This document shows, piece after piece, positions 1 through 5,931 of a DNA stretch of 6,088 bases. Under the pieces are notes generated by a model. It worked only from the letters and a program-made list of their open reading frames with translations. It was not told where the DNA came from and ran no database searches. The stretch's first letter is position 1, and the number at the start of each line of letters is the position of its first letter. The stretch is from contig CAMTFT010000124.1 in NCBI GenBank assembly GCA_947071365.1, forward strand, positions 1 to 6,088, given 5' to 3'. Both the position numbers and the translations under genes were made by a program. Origin of the DNA: an uncultured bacterium. Its GTDB lineage: Bacteria > Bacillota > Clostridia > Lachnospirales > Lachnospiraceae.

Positions 1-46
1 TACACCTATTAAGTCGTCGGCAGCGTCAGATGTGTATAAGAGACAG
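1..46 (+). other. Nextera/Tn5 read-1 sequencing adapter (artefact)
   Basis: This is not genomic DNA. Bases 14-27 (TCGTCGGCAGCGTC) followed by the 19-bp Tn5 mosaic end AGATGTGTATAAGAGACAG at 28-46 are the standard Nextera read-1 transposon sequence. Bases 1-5 (TACAC) fit the end of the P5 primer, and 6-13 (CTATTAAG) occupy the i5 index position; from memory this matches index S518. The adapter creates a false C-terminus (LSLIHI, stop at 26-28) for the adjoining ATPase gene. Genomic sequence begins at base 47. Confidence 0.98.
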
Positions 47-1129
47 GTTCTGCCGAATCAGATACTGCCTGCATATGCTCTCAAAGACATGCGGCACATA
101 TTTTGTTTCAAAATCTTCTGCGATATACCGCTCAAAAAAAACTTCTGAATCCATTACATTCATTTGTGACAAGTAACGAAACACATAACGATAGTAGAAC
201 AGAGACAGATTATCAATGATATAATACCCTGTTTTACGCTTATTGTTTTCATGATTGATAGGTGCTTCTTTCTGTACGACTTCCATCCGGATCAGTTTTT
301 CCAGCACATCCGCCAGTGCAGGTGAACTGGTCACATGGGACTGTGAGAGAATATCACTGAATCTGGAGTACCCTTTCGCCAATGCTTCAAACACCTCATT
401 TGCGTTCATAATACGGGATATCTCTGATTTCAGATACATGGAAACTTCATTCTCCAGCCGTGCACCGGGGGAAGCAATCAGTTCAATCATATTCTCCCGA
501 ACAGTAAGCATGGGATCAATCAGCTTATTGTAGTATGGAATACCGCCAAACACACTGTACAGCCGAACCTTATCTTCCTCTGAAAAATCCGGATAGAACA
601 ATGAAGACTCATAATAATCCATCGGCTTCAGGTCGATGGTAAGATCAACACGCCCATAAAGTGGATTTTCCTTCATCAGCAGGGATTTCATGGTATCCAC
701 ATAAGAGCCGCACAAAATCAGTTTCAGTTGAGAGACATCTCTGTAGCGGTCAATCAAAAACTGAAGAACACTGTCCATTCCTCTGACGGTATCGCGGATA
801 TAAGGATATTCATCTAATACAAGAATGATCGGTTCTCCCTTTGCTTTCTGAAACACGTAATCCAGCAGGGCTTCCATACTGTCAAAGGAAGGCTTTGGGA
901 ACTGAAACGTTTCTGCAAGCAGCACGGCCATACTGTCTACATTGTTCAGCTCTGTTGTCTGCTTGCATTCATAATAGATGCTTCGAATTTCTGATTCACG
1001 AAGGCACTGCTTAATCAGTTCACTCTTGCCTACCCGGCGCCTGCCGTAGATCAAAGCAACCTGATGTCCAGTACGCCGGAACATCCGGTGCAGGCTTTTG
1101 CGCTGCGCTTCTCTGCCATAAAATTTCAT
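47..1129 (-). CDS. AAA-type P-loop ATPase, ATPase_2/DUF234 family, 3' end missing
   Basis: A cytoplasmic ATP-binding protein of the archaeal-type ATPase family (ATPase_2 domain, then a DUF234-like C-terminal region); cellular role and partners are unknown for most members. The N-terminus carries the family's FYGRE opening. Walker A is GRRRVGKS at residues 29-36 (K35) and Walker B is IILVLDEY at 101-108 (D106, E107). A sensor-1-like strand LILCGS follows at 137-142, with the family motifs NPLYGR (155-160; R160 may act in trans) and FGGIPYY (194-200). Residues 250-290 look like a winged-helix segment, and YYIIDNLSLFYYRY (302-315) fits the start of DUF234. ATG at 1127-1129 is preceded by GGAGGTGA 8 nt upstream. 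Only 361 residues are genuine: the adapter begins after N361. Relatives are about 450-470 residues (from memory), so roughly 100 are probably missing. It has its own promoter. The fold is certain; the function is not. Confidence 0.9.
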
Positions 1130-1131
1130 TT

Positions 1132-1164
1132 ACTCGGTCACCTCCGACTCGGTTTTATCCGAGT
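1132..1164 (-). promoter_or_regulatory. Operator-like triple ACTCGG/CCGAGT repeat before the ATPase gene
   Basis: Reading the minus strand, ACTCGG (1164-1159), six bases, then CCGAGT (1152-1147) form a perfect 18-bp interrupted palindrome. A third copy, CCGAGT, follows at 1137-1132, two bases before the start codon. The palindrome begins 2 bp after the -10 hexamer and spans the predicted start of transcription, a classic position for a repressor operator. The third copy could pair with the first in RNA and enclose the ribosome binding site, but the predicted start near 1160 would leave most of the first arm out of the transcript, so a DNA-level operator is the more likely reading. No regulator is identified. 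Confidence 0.5.
1138..1145 (-). promoter_or_regulatory. Ribosome binding site of the ATPase gene
   Basis: GGAGGTGA on the minus strand is a near-perfect Shine-Dalgarno, 8 nt before the ATG at 1127-1129, and it fixes that start. It sits between two copies of the CCGAGT half-site (1147-1152 and 1132-1137), so a protein or RNA structure using those copies could hide it. Confidence 0.85.
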
Positions 1165-1166
1165 TA

Positions 1167-1195
1167 AACATAGCATGAGCAGGAAAGCTGGTCAA
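1167..1195 (-). promoter_or_regulatory. Sigma-A-type promoter of the ATPase gene
   Basis: On the minus strand the -35 is TTGACC (1195-1190, 5 of 6 to consensus), with a 17-bp spacer and -10 TATGTT (1172-1167, 4 of 6). The -10 is preceded by TGC, an extended -10 element. Expected transcription start is near 1160, giving a leader of about 30 nt. It lies in the 110-bp gap after the methyltransferase stop, so the ATPase gene can be transcribed alone. Confidence 0.65.
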
Positions 1196-1239
1196 GATGC
1201 AATTTGCTGTTTCCACTTTTTTTATTTTTCATATTTGTC

Positions 1240-1968
1240 TTATCCCTTCCTTGCCCTGACTAATAGCATCATGGGTCTTCGCATTTCGTCTTTCATCCCA
1301 GCCATATTCATCATTTCTTTTGAAGGCTTTGCCTCCTCAATGTGCTCAAGGGTAAATCCGGTATGGATCACCCCCATCAATATTTGTGTTAAGGTATGAT
1401 GTTGTTTGGCAACACCCTGACCCAGAAACAGGGTTTGCCGTTCGCCTGGATAAAAATAGTTATCTATGGGCCATGCCGTGGGTGTACCATCTTCGCCATA
1501 GAGCCAATCTTCATTGATACCGGCTGTAAAAACCGGATGCTCAATATTGAACAGAAAAATACCACCAGGCTTCAGCGTCTGGAACACTTTTTCAAAAATA
1601 GAATCCAAATCCTGGATATAATGCAACACCAGATTTGAAATTACAAAATCATAGCTGGCCTCCGGATATTCGTATTCTTCCACACCGCATACTTTATAAG
1701 TAACATTATCCGCAGAATTGCGCGTTCGAGCTTCTTCAATCATGCGTTCACTCAAATCTAATCCCAAAACGGATAGCGCCCCCTGGTCGGCGGCGTATTT
1801 GCTGTGCCATCCGTAGCCACAGCCAAGGTCCAGCACGGATTTTCCCTCCAAAGGCGGAAAAAGGGCCTGAAGTTGATGCCATTCTCCGGCCGCTTTCAAG
1901 CCACCTTTACTCCGTGACATTTGTGCATAAGCATCGCAAAAATCTTTATTGTCATAAATATTATTCAT
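1240..1968 (-). CDS. Class I SAM-dependent methyltransferase
   Basis: A soluble 242-residue protein with the Rossmann-like methyltransferase fold, expected to move a methyl group from S-adenosylmethionine to an unknown acceptor. Motif I is VLDLGCGYGWH at residues 45-55 (SAM-binding glycine loop). The acidic residue after strand 2 is D71 in LGLDLS. The strand-4 segment YDFVISNLVLHYI is at 106-118 and LKPGG at 132-136, as in the Methyltransf_11/25 group. The C-terminal part holds an aromatic, Trp/Tyr-rich stretch (155-175), likely the substrate cap. The reading frame extends up to ATG 2043, but the start chosen is 1968 because GGAGGAG lies 10 nt before it and a good promoter falls inside the extension. 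The fic gene ends 110 bp upstream. No neighbouring substrate pathway shows what it methylates; a metabolite or small-molecule role is as likely as any. Fold confident, substrate unknown. Confidence 0.92.
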   Translation of the reverse strand: MNNIYDNKDFCDAYAQMSRSKGGLKAAGEWHQLQALFPPLEGKSVLDLGCGYGWHSKYAADQGALSVLGLDLSERMIEEARTRNSADNVTYKVCGVEEYEYPEASYDFVISNLVLHYIQDLDSIFEKVFQTLKPGGIFLFNIEHPVFTAGINEDWLYGEDGTPTAWPIDNYFYPGERQTLFLGQGVAKQHHTLTQILMGVIHTGFTLEHIEEAKPSKEMMNMAGMKDEMRRPMMLLVRARKG

Positions 1969-1978
1969 CAAGGGAACA

Positions 1979-1985
1979 CTCCTCC
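1979..1985 (-). promoter_or_regulatory. Ribosome binding site deciding the methyltransferase start
   Basis: GGAGGAG on the minus strand lies 10 nt before the ATG at 1966-1968. It selects this internal start over the in-frame ATG at 2041-2043, which would add 25 basic residues not typical of the family. Confidence 0.8.
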
Positions 1986-2018
1986 AAAATCTTACTTTTC
2001 TAATTCGCCAATCACGCA

Positions 2019-2048
2019 ATTTTACATTGTATTTCTTGCACATATCAA
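2019..2048 (-). promoter_or_regulatory. Sigma-A-type promoter of the methyltransferase gene
   Basis: On the minus strand, -35 TTGATA (2048-2043, 5 of 6) and -10 TAAAAT (2024-2019, 5 of 6) are separated by 18 bp. The transcription start is expected near 2012, leaving a leader of about 44 nt that includes the GGAGGAG site. The alternative ATG at 2043 lies within the -35, which supports the shorter protein. Confidence 0.65.
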
Positions 2049-2059
2049 GTATTTAAGTG

Positions 2060-2075
2060 CTGTCTCGTAAGACAG
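2060..2075 (-). terminator. Short hairpin just after the fic stop codon, weak terminator candidate
   Basis: CTGTCT-CGTA-AGACAG is a perfect 6-bp stem with a 4-base loop, starting 3 nt after the fic stop codon. On the minus (fic) strand it is followed by CACTTAAATA, not a U-run. On the plus strand it is followed by ATTTTA. It may slow or end transcription or protect the fic mRNA 3' end, but it is not a textbook Rho-independent terminator. Confidence 0.3.
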
Positions 2076-2078
2076 ATT

Positions 2079-3170
2079 TTACAATGTTATATTCAATTCC
2101 CAATATCCATTTCGTTTCCCATTTACACGACGTAAGTACTCTTTTTCCTGAAAATCCGTCATTCTGCGCTTAATGGTTCTCTCTGATTTACCCGTCTTTT
2201 CTGCCAGCTGCTTCTGTGTAATATGCGGATTTGCAGCAATTACCCGAAGGATAGCCAGATCTTCCAAAGTGCCATTAAATGTGTCATTTTGGCACTTTGG
2301 GTCATCTGTTTTGGCACTTTGAATCGTGTCTTCCTTTTTGTAATCAACATGTAGATAACGATTTTTCAGTTCATGATGCGCACCTAACAGCAAATTTTCA
2401 AAAAACAGTTCCAGAAATTCCGTTGTGGCATGAATCCCTTTTTGCAGATTGTTGTAGTTTGCCCGAACCATCGCATTACGAAAATACCATGAATTTTCAA
2501 CAAAAACATCATTGTTAATCTGAAAGCCAAAGGTTTGCAGATATTTGATGATAAATACGGCTGTTGAACGGGTATTTCCTTCACAGAACGGATGAATCTG
2601 CCAGATTCCAGAAGCAAATTTTGCTATGTGTCTGACCGCTTCTGGTACAGAAACACTCTCGTAAACGAACTGTTTTTCCTGAGAAAAATCATAATCAAGC
2701 GTTTCCCGGATACTGTCGCAAGAAGCATACAGAACTGTCTCTCCATTTAAGACCCATTCCTGCTTTGTGATATTGTAAGTTCGGAACTGACCGACATGAT
2801 CAAACACTCCTGCAAACAACCTTTTATGAATATTCTGGTAAGTAGCAGGTGAAAATTGAAACGTTTTTTCTCCAAGCAATTCTGCTATATGAACAGAAAC
2901 AATATCCGCTTCCATCGTACTGTCAAAATCAGACTGACGGTCATGTTTCTGCTCGTAGTAGCTCCAAATCCTCTGCTTTGCAACAGACATATCAATACTG
3001 CCTTCAATATGCTCTCTTGCAGTTTCCAATAAATATTTCGAGGTCTGCAGCCCATCGACCGCCTGTAAACCGATTGCAGTCTGCCATGCGGCACTCTTCT
3101 CGGTCTGCTCCGGTTCTCCCTGGCGAATATACTCTTCCAATTCTAACTTCCAGTTTTGATTTTTATTCAT
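2079..3170 (-). CDS. Fic-domain protein with VbhA-like N-terminus and C-terminal winged HTH
   Basis: A 363-residue cytoplasmic Fic protein, predicted to move AMP (or another nucleotide) from ATP onto a target hydroxyl. The Fic motif HPFCEGNTR at residues 193-201 matches HPFxxGNxR with the catalytic histidine (H193), metal-site E197 and phosphate-binding R201 all present. GQFR (127-130) and the target-docking flap VLNGETVLYASCDS (140-153) lie ahead of it. Residues about 28-72 align, from memory, with the VbhA antitoxin domain, including VDGL (38-41) and IEGSI (55-59). The inhibitory motif [S/T]xxxE(G/N) reads LQAVDG here. A linker (about 275-302) leads to a winged helix-turn-helix (about 302-360; TQKQLAEKTGKSERTIKRRM), suggesting DNA binding, possibly at its own gene. 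The longest frame opens at a TTG (3191). ATG 3170 is preferred because GAGGGAAGGG ends 5 nt before it; ATG 3173 is possible. It has its own promoter, and could be a self-restrained toxin or a regulatory AMP-transferase. Confidence 0.92.
   Translation of the reverse strand: MNKNQNWKLELEEYIRQGEPEQTEKSAAWQTAIGLQAVDGLQTSKYLLETAREHIEGSIDMSVAKQRIWSYYEQKHDRQSDFDSTMEADIVSVHIAELLGEKTFQFSPATYQNIHKRLFAGVFDHVGQFRTYNITKQEWVLNGETVLYASCDSIRETLDYDFSQEKQFVYESVSVPEAVRHIAKFASGIWQIHPFCEGNTRSTAVFIIKYLQTFGFQINNDVFVENSWYFRNAMVRANYNNLQKGIHATTEFLELFFENLLLGAHHELKNRYLHVDYKKEDTIQSAKTDDPKCQNDTFNGTLEDLAILRVIAANPHITQKQLAEKTGKSERTIKRRMTDFQEKEYLRRVNGKRNGYWELNITL
2264..2321 (-). repeat. Direct and inverted CCAAAGTGCCA repeats inside fic
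   Basis: On the plus strand CCAAAGTGCCA (2264-2274) is followed 15 bases later by its exact 11-bp inverse TGGCACTTTGG (2290-2300), and then by another copy TGGCACTTTG (2312-2321). The two direct copies share 13 bases (TTTTGGCACTTTG at 2287-2299 and 2309-2321), 22 bp apart. Each is preceded by GTCAT. They lie in the linker between the Fic core and the winged helix. The copies are read in different frames (encoding QSAK, PKCQ and NGTL), so the match is at nucleic-acid level. The mRNA could form an 11-bp stem with a 15-nt loop, or the copies could be binding sites. Confidence 0.8.
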
Positions 3171-3232
3171 CATTTCCCTTCCCTCAGTCAAAATATTGCT
3201 GCATCAAGCTGTCAAATAAGAGCTGTACGTTA

Positions 3233-3261
3233 AGTATATCATGTTTCCAGACGCTTTTCTA
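3233..3261 (-). promoter_or_regulatory. Extended -10 promoter of fic
   Basis: On the minus strand, -10 TATACT (3238-3233, 5 of 6) is preceded by TGA, an extended -10 element. A 17-bp spacer separates it from -35 TAGAAA (3261-3256, 4 of 6). Transcription should start near 3226, giving a leader of about 55 nt. The weak -35 combined with direct repeats just upstream fits an activator-dependent promoter. Confidence 0.65.
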
Positions 3262-3273
3262 TAAGCTTCCTCT

Positions 3274-3293
3274 CATAGTTTGCCATAGTTTGC
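3274..3293 (-). repeat. Tandem 10-bp repeat upstream of the fic -35
   Basis: GCAAACTATG occurs twice back to back on the minus strand (3293-3284 and 3283-3274), identical at all ten positions and one helical turn apart. It ends 12 bp before the -35, at about -48 to -67 from the predicted start, where activators, including OmpR-family regulators that read direct repeats, commonly bind. It overlaps a 6-bp hairpin TGCAAA/TTTGCA (3291-3307). The binding protein is unknown; the neighbouring response regulator is one candidate, by inference only. Confidence 0.6.
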
Positions 3294-3331
3294 AAAGGAT
3301 TTTTGCAGCACTTTACATCTTTATTCTCTAA

Positions 3332-5149
3332 TCACAGGATAAAGTAAAACCGCACACCCTCTTTTGTATTTTCTGCTCCGTACGAAGCCCCGTGCTGCTC
3401 CAGCGCCATCCGCACGATGTACAATCCAAGTCCGCTGCCTCCTGTTTTGCGGCTGCGGGAAGACTCCACACGATAAAATGCATCAAAGAGATGAGGCATA
3501 TCATCCGCCGGAATCTGCACACCCGTATTTTCTACCGAGCAGAAGACCGTCCCCCGCGCCAAATCACTTGTCTGCACAAAGTCACCTGCCTGTGCGGAAC
3601 TGCATGCCTGCAAATGACCGGATTCCGGGGCATTTTCGTACAGGGAAACGCGTATTTTATTCCCGTTTCCCGGCGGCGTATAGCGGATCGCGTTCGTCAA
3701 GAAATTCCGGAATACCTTTTCCATCATGCCGGAATTCACCTCCGCATACAGATGCTCCGGCAGGTTCGTTTCCAGTTCAAGCTCCTTTTCCTCCATCAGC
3801 TCTGTGAGGTCTGCGAGCTGCAGCCGCATCAGCTCTGCCAGGTCTGCAATCTGTGTCACAAATGTATTACTCTCCATCCGCGAGACCGTCAGAAGCTCTC
3901 CCACCATATCCTCCATCTTTTCTGTCGTTTCCTGCGACCGCTGCAAGTAGTAATCCCGATCCTGATACGCGCCGATTCCGCGAAGCATTCCGGAGATATG
4001 CCCTTTCAGGATCGTGATCGGTGTTTTCAGCTCATGGGATACCGCTGAAAAAAATGCGATCCGTTTCCGTTCCAGTTCCCGTTCCATTTCGATATCAGAT
4101 TTCAGCCTGTCATTTGCCATCTTCAGGTTTCTTAAGGTGTCTGAGAGGTTCGACGCCATCTCGTTCAGATTCCGCCCCAGCTCTCCGATCTCGTCCTGCC
4201 TTCGGCCACAGTATTGATCTGAAAAATCAAGAGCTGCCATCTTTCTGGAAATCCTGCTCAGCCGTACCACTGGAGCTGTCAGATACAATGAGCCTGCCAG
4301 GGCAAACAGCACTGCAGTCACCACAGCCAGTCCCAATATATACGGAAAAATCTGCCGCAGGATCTCCACGGCCTGATTCACCGGCTGCATTCCTCCGGCC
4401 ACAAGCATCTTATACGGTGTGCCGCCCAGTTTAAGGTCATACTGTTTTATTGCCGATGCATCCTTGCCCGAAAAGCCTGCCAGCTCCGCTTCAGACATAT
4501 AATCATAATCTACTGACTTTCCCGCCACATAATACAACTGATTCCCGGACTCATCCAAAAATTCTGATACGATGGCATCCCAGTATTCTGCTGTTGACTC
4601 CTGCGATACTTCTACCGCTTCCTCTGATACGCCATTCACACCCTCTGCCTCATTTACCGCATCTCTTTCTGCACCGCCTTCACTCACTGGTACAGCACTA
4701 TCTGAGCTCTCTGCCCTGCCCGCTGCACCAGCCATCTCGTCCCCCTGCTGCTCTCCCACCTCAATTTCCCCCAGGGGTTCCTCCGTCACACACACTTCCT
4801 CTTCCGACACGTCTACAACTGTAGCTTCGGAAGATCCCGCCGAAGATTGTACGCTCAGCTCAAGTATCTGCCGCGCGGGCCAGACCAGTGCTCCCTCCCT
4901 GTCCAGAACAGCCACGGACAGCTCCGTGCTGGCCGCAAACAATTCCAGAGCGGCGCCGGCCTGTTCAATCGAATCATATGTATTCAGCGTCTCCGACATT
5001 TCCGCGGACAGCTCCTCCAGACTTTCCTCCAATTGATTCGAATACACCACCGGAAGGAAACCGGCTACCGCCGCGTACGTTATCCCACTGGATAACAGCA
5101 GCAGAATACTTATCATCAGACATATTTTAACTGTAAGACTGTTTTTCAT
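3332..5149 (-). CDS. Membrane sensor histidine kinase (VanS/BaeS-like architecture)
   Basis: A 605-residue inner-membrane sensor kinase that should autophosphorylate and pass phosphate to the response regulator encoded just upstream. Order: TM1 (about 8-30), extracytoplasmic sensor (about 36-266), TM2 (about 267-290), HAMP (about 291-345), HisKA with SHELKTP (371-377; phospho-acceptor H372), HATPase (about 465-605). The ATP site shows the N box NFLTNA (N482, N486), F box FDAFY (555-559) and G2 box GGSGLGL (570-576). The G1 box reads NTGVQ instead of DxGxG, a variation also known from memory in VanS-like kinases. The sensor has an acidic low-complexity insert (99-188), making the protein longer than usual relatives. 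The frame reaches a GTG at 5164, but ATG 5149 is preferred because residue 1 then directly precedes the positively charged start of TM1. Its ribosome site is weak (GGATAAAG), so translation is probably coupled to the regulator, which it overlaps by 23 nt. The signal is unknown. Confidence 0.95.
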   Translation of the reverse strand: MKNSLTVKICLMISILLLLSSGITYAAVAGFLPVVYSNQLEESLEELSAEMSETLNTYDSIEQAGAALELFAASTELSVAVLDREGALVWPARQILELSVQSSAGSSEATVVDVSEEEVCVTEEPLGEIEVGEQQGDEMAGAAGRAESSDSAVPVSEGGAERDAVNEAEGVNGVSEEAVEVSQESTAEYWDAIVSEFLDESGNQLYYVAGKSVDYDYMSEAELAGFSGKDASAIKQYDLKLGGTPYKMLVAGGMQPVNQAVEILRQIFPYILGLAVVTAVLFALAGSLYLTAPVVRLSRISRKMAALDFSDQYCGRRQDEIGELGRNLNEMASNLSDTLRNLKMANDRLKSDIEMERELERKRIAFFSAVSHELKTPITILKGHISGMLRGIGAYQDRDYYLQRSQETTEKMEDMVGELLTVSRMESNTFVTQIADLAELMRLQLADLTELMEEKELELETNLPEHLYAEVNSGMMEKVFRNFLTNAIRYTPPGNGNKIRVSLYENAPESGHLQACSSAQAGDFVQTSDLARGTVFCSVENTGVQIPADDMPHLFDAFYRVESSRSRKTGGSGLGLYIVRMALEQHGASYGAENTKEGVRFYFIL

Positions 5150-5825
5150 TTTCTTTATCCACACGGTAGCCCACTCCTCTTATCGTAGTGATATAATTCT
5201 GGCCCAGTTTTTTGCGCAGATTCTTGATGTGCGTATCCACGATCCGCTCCTCGCCGAAATAATCCTCCGACCAGACGAGATTCAAAAGCTTCTGCCGCGT
5301 CAGAACAAGCCCCTTATTGATCAGAAGCACGTGAAGCAGCTCAAATTCCTTCTGCGTCAGCTCCGGTTCCGCCCACGTTCCGTCTCCACTTAGCACAAAT
5401 ACGCGATGGGCTGCCAGATCAAGCTTCAATCCCCTGTAATATATCTCCTGCTGGCTTTCCTCCTTGTGCGTCCGCCGCAGCACAGCGGCGATCTTCCGCA
5501 TCAGCACCGGCGCTGAAAAGGGCTTCGTAATATAGTCATCCGCCTTCAGATCGAGACCGCGGATCTGGTGTTCCTCGTCATCCAGAGCCGTCAGCATAAT
5601 AATGGGAACGTCCGATTCCCTGCGAATCAGCTCACACGTCCCAAAACCGTCAATCTTTGGCATCATGACATCAAGCAGGATCAGATCAAACTTACCGCTG
5701 TGAAACTTCATGATCCCTTCCACGCCATCCCCCGCCAGAGTCACCTCGTACCCCTCCGCCGTCAGATAATTTTTTAAAATATCCTGAATATCCTCTTCAT
5801 CTTCCACTACCAGTACACGATACAT
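5127..5825 (-). CDS. OmpR/PhoB-family response regulator
   Basis: A 232-residue cytoplasmic transcription factor, partner of the kinase encoded next. The receiver domain (1-118) has the acidic pair E8/D9, phospho-acceptor D52 (LLDVMMP, 50-56), switch T79 (MLTA) and K101 (KPF). The winged-helix DNA-binding domain (about 127-222) shows LTQKEFELL (156-164), the recognition-helix region VDTHIKNLRKKL (196-207) and the C-terminal hairpin TTIRGVGYRV (213-222), all typical of the family. Length is normal. The start ATG 5825 follows AAGAGGA by 5 nt. It is the first gene of a two-gene operon with the kinase (23-nt overlap). Closest resemblance by eye is to VanR/PhoP-like regulators of Firmicutes, but no van or transport genes are nearby to identify its regulon. 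The dyad around its own promoter is a candidate site for autoregulation. Confidence 0.97.
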   Translation of the reverse strand: MYRVLVVEDEEDIQDILKNYLTAEGYEVTLAGDGVEGIMKFHSGKFDLILLDVMMPKIDGFGTCELIRRESDVPIIMLTALDDEEHQIRGLDLKADDYITKPFSAPVLMRKIAAVLRRTHKEESQQEIYYRGLKLDLAAHRVFVLSGDGTWAEPELTQKEFELLHVLLINKGLVLTRQKLLNLVWSEDYFGEERIVDTHIKNLRKKLGQNYITTIRGVGYRVDKENEKQSYS

Positions 5826-5830
5826 TTCAT

Positions 5831-5837
5831 TCCTCTT
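5831..5837 (-). promoter_or_regulatory. Ribosome binding site of the response regulator
   Basis: AAGAGGA on the minus strand lies 5 nt before the ATG at 5823-5825 and supports that start. Confidence 0.75.
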
Positions 5838-5931
5838 TCACTTACTCATTTTCACGACCGCAATTCCAGACTACGCAAAGCAATCCAATTTTCACCGATG
5901 CCTTTTCCAGGAAACATATTCCCGCTCTGAC

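Noticed and set aside
1064..1638. Plus-strand open frames of 80-111 codons opposite the ATPase and methyltransferase genes
   Set aside because: No ribosome binding site and no recognisable domain; they overlap well-supported genes on the other strand.
1969..2043. N-terminal 25-residue extension of the methyltransferase from ATG 2043
   Set aside because: A good promoter (2019-2048) lies inside it, no ribosome site precedes ATG 2043, and GGAGGAG stands before ATG 1968.
2060..2075. CTGTCTC at 2060 as an internal Nextera adapter remnant or chimera joint
   Set aside because: Only seven bases match the mosaic end; it then reads GTAAGACAG, a self-complementary hairpin, and the flanking sequence shows no adapter arm.
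47..3170. Fic, methyltransferase and ATPase as one new defence or toxin operon
   Set aside because: Each gene has its own promoter and a 110-bp gap separates each pair, so nothing in the sequence shows co-transcription or a shared pathway.
3364..5130. Several plus-strand open frames of 67-218 codons opposite the histidine kinase
   Set aside because: They are antisense shadows of a GC-richer gene: no ribosome sites, Ser/Pro/Arg/His-rich low-information translations, and the minus strand encodes an unmistakable full-length kinase.
5150..5164. GTG start for the kinase at 5164
   Set aside because: It would add only five residues with no better ribosome site; ATG 5149 is the more ordinary choice, though GTG cannot be excluded.
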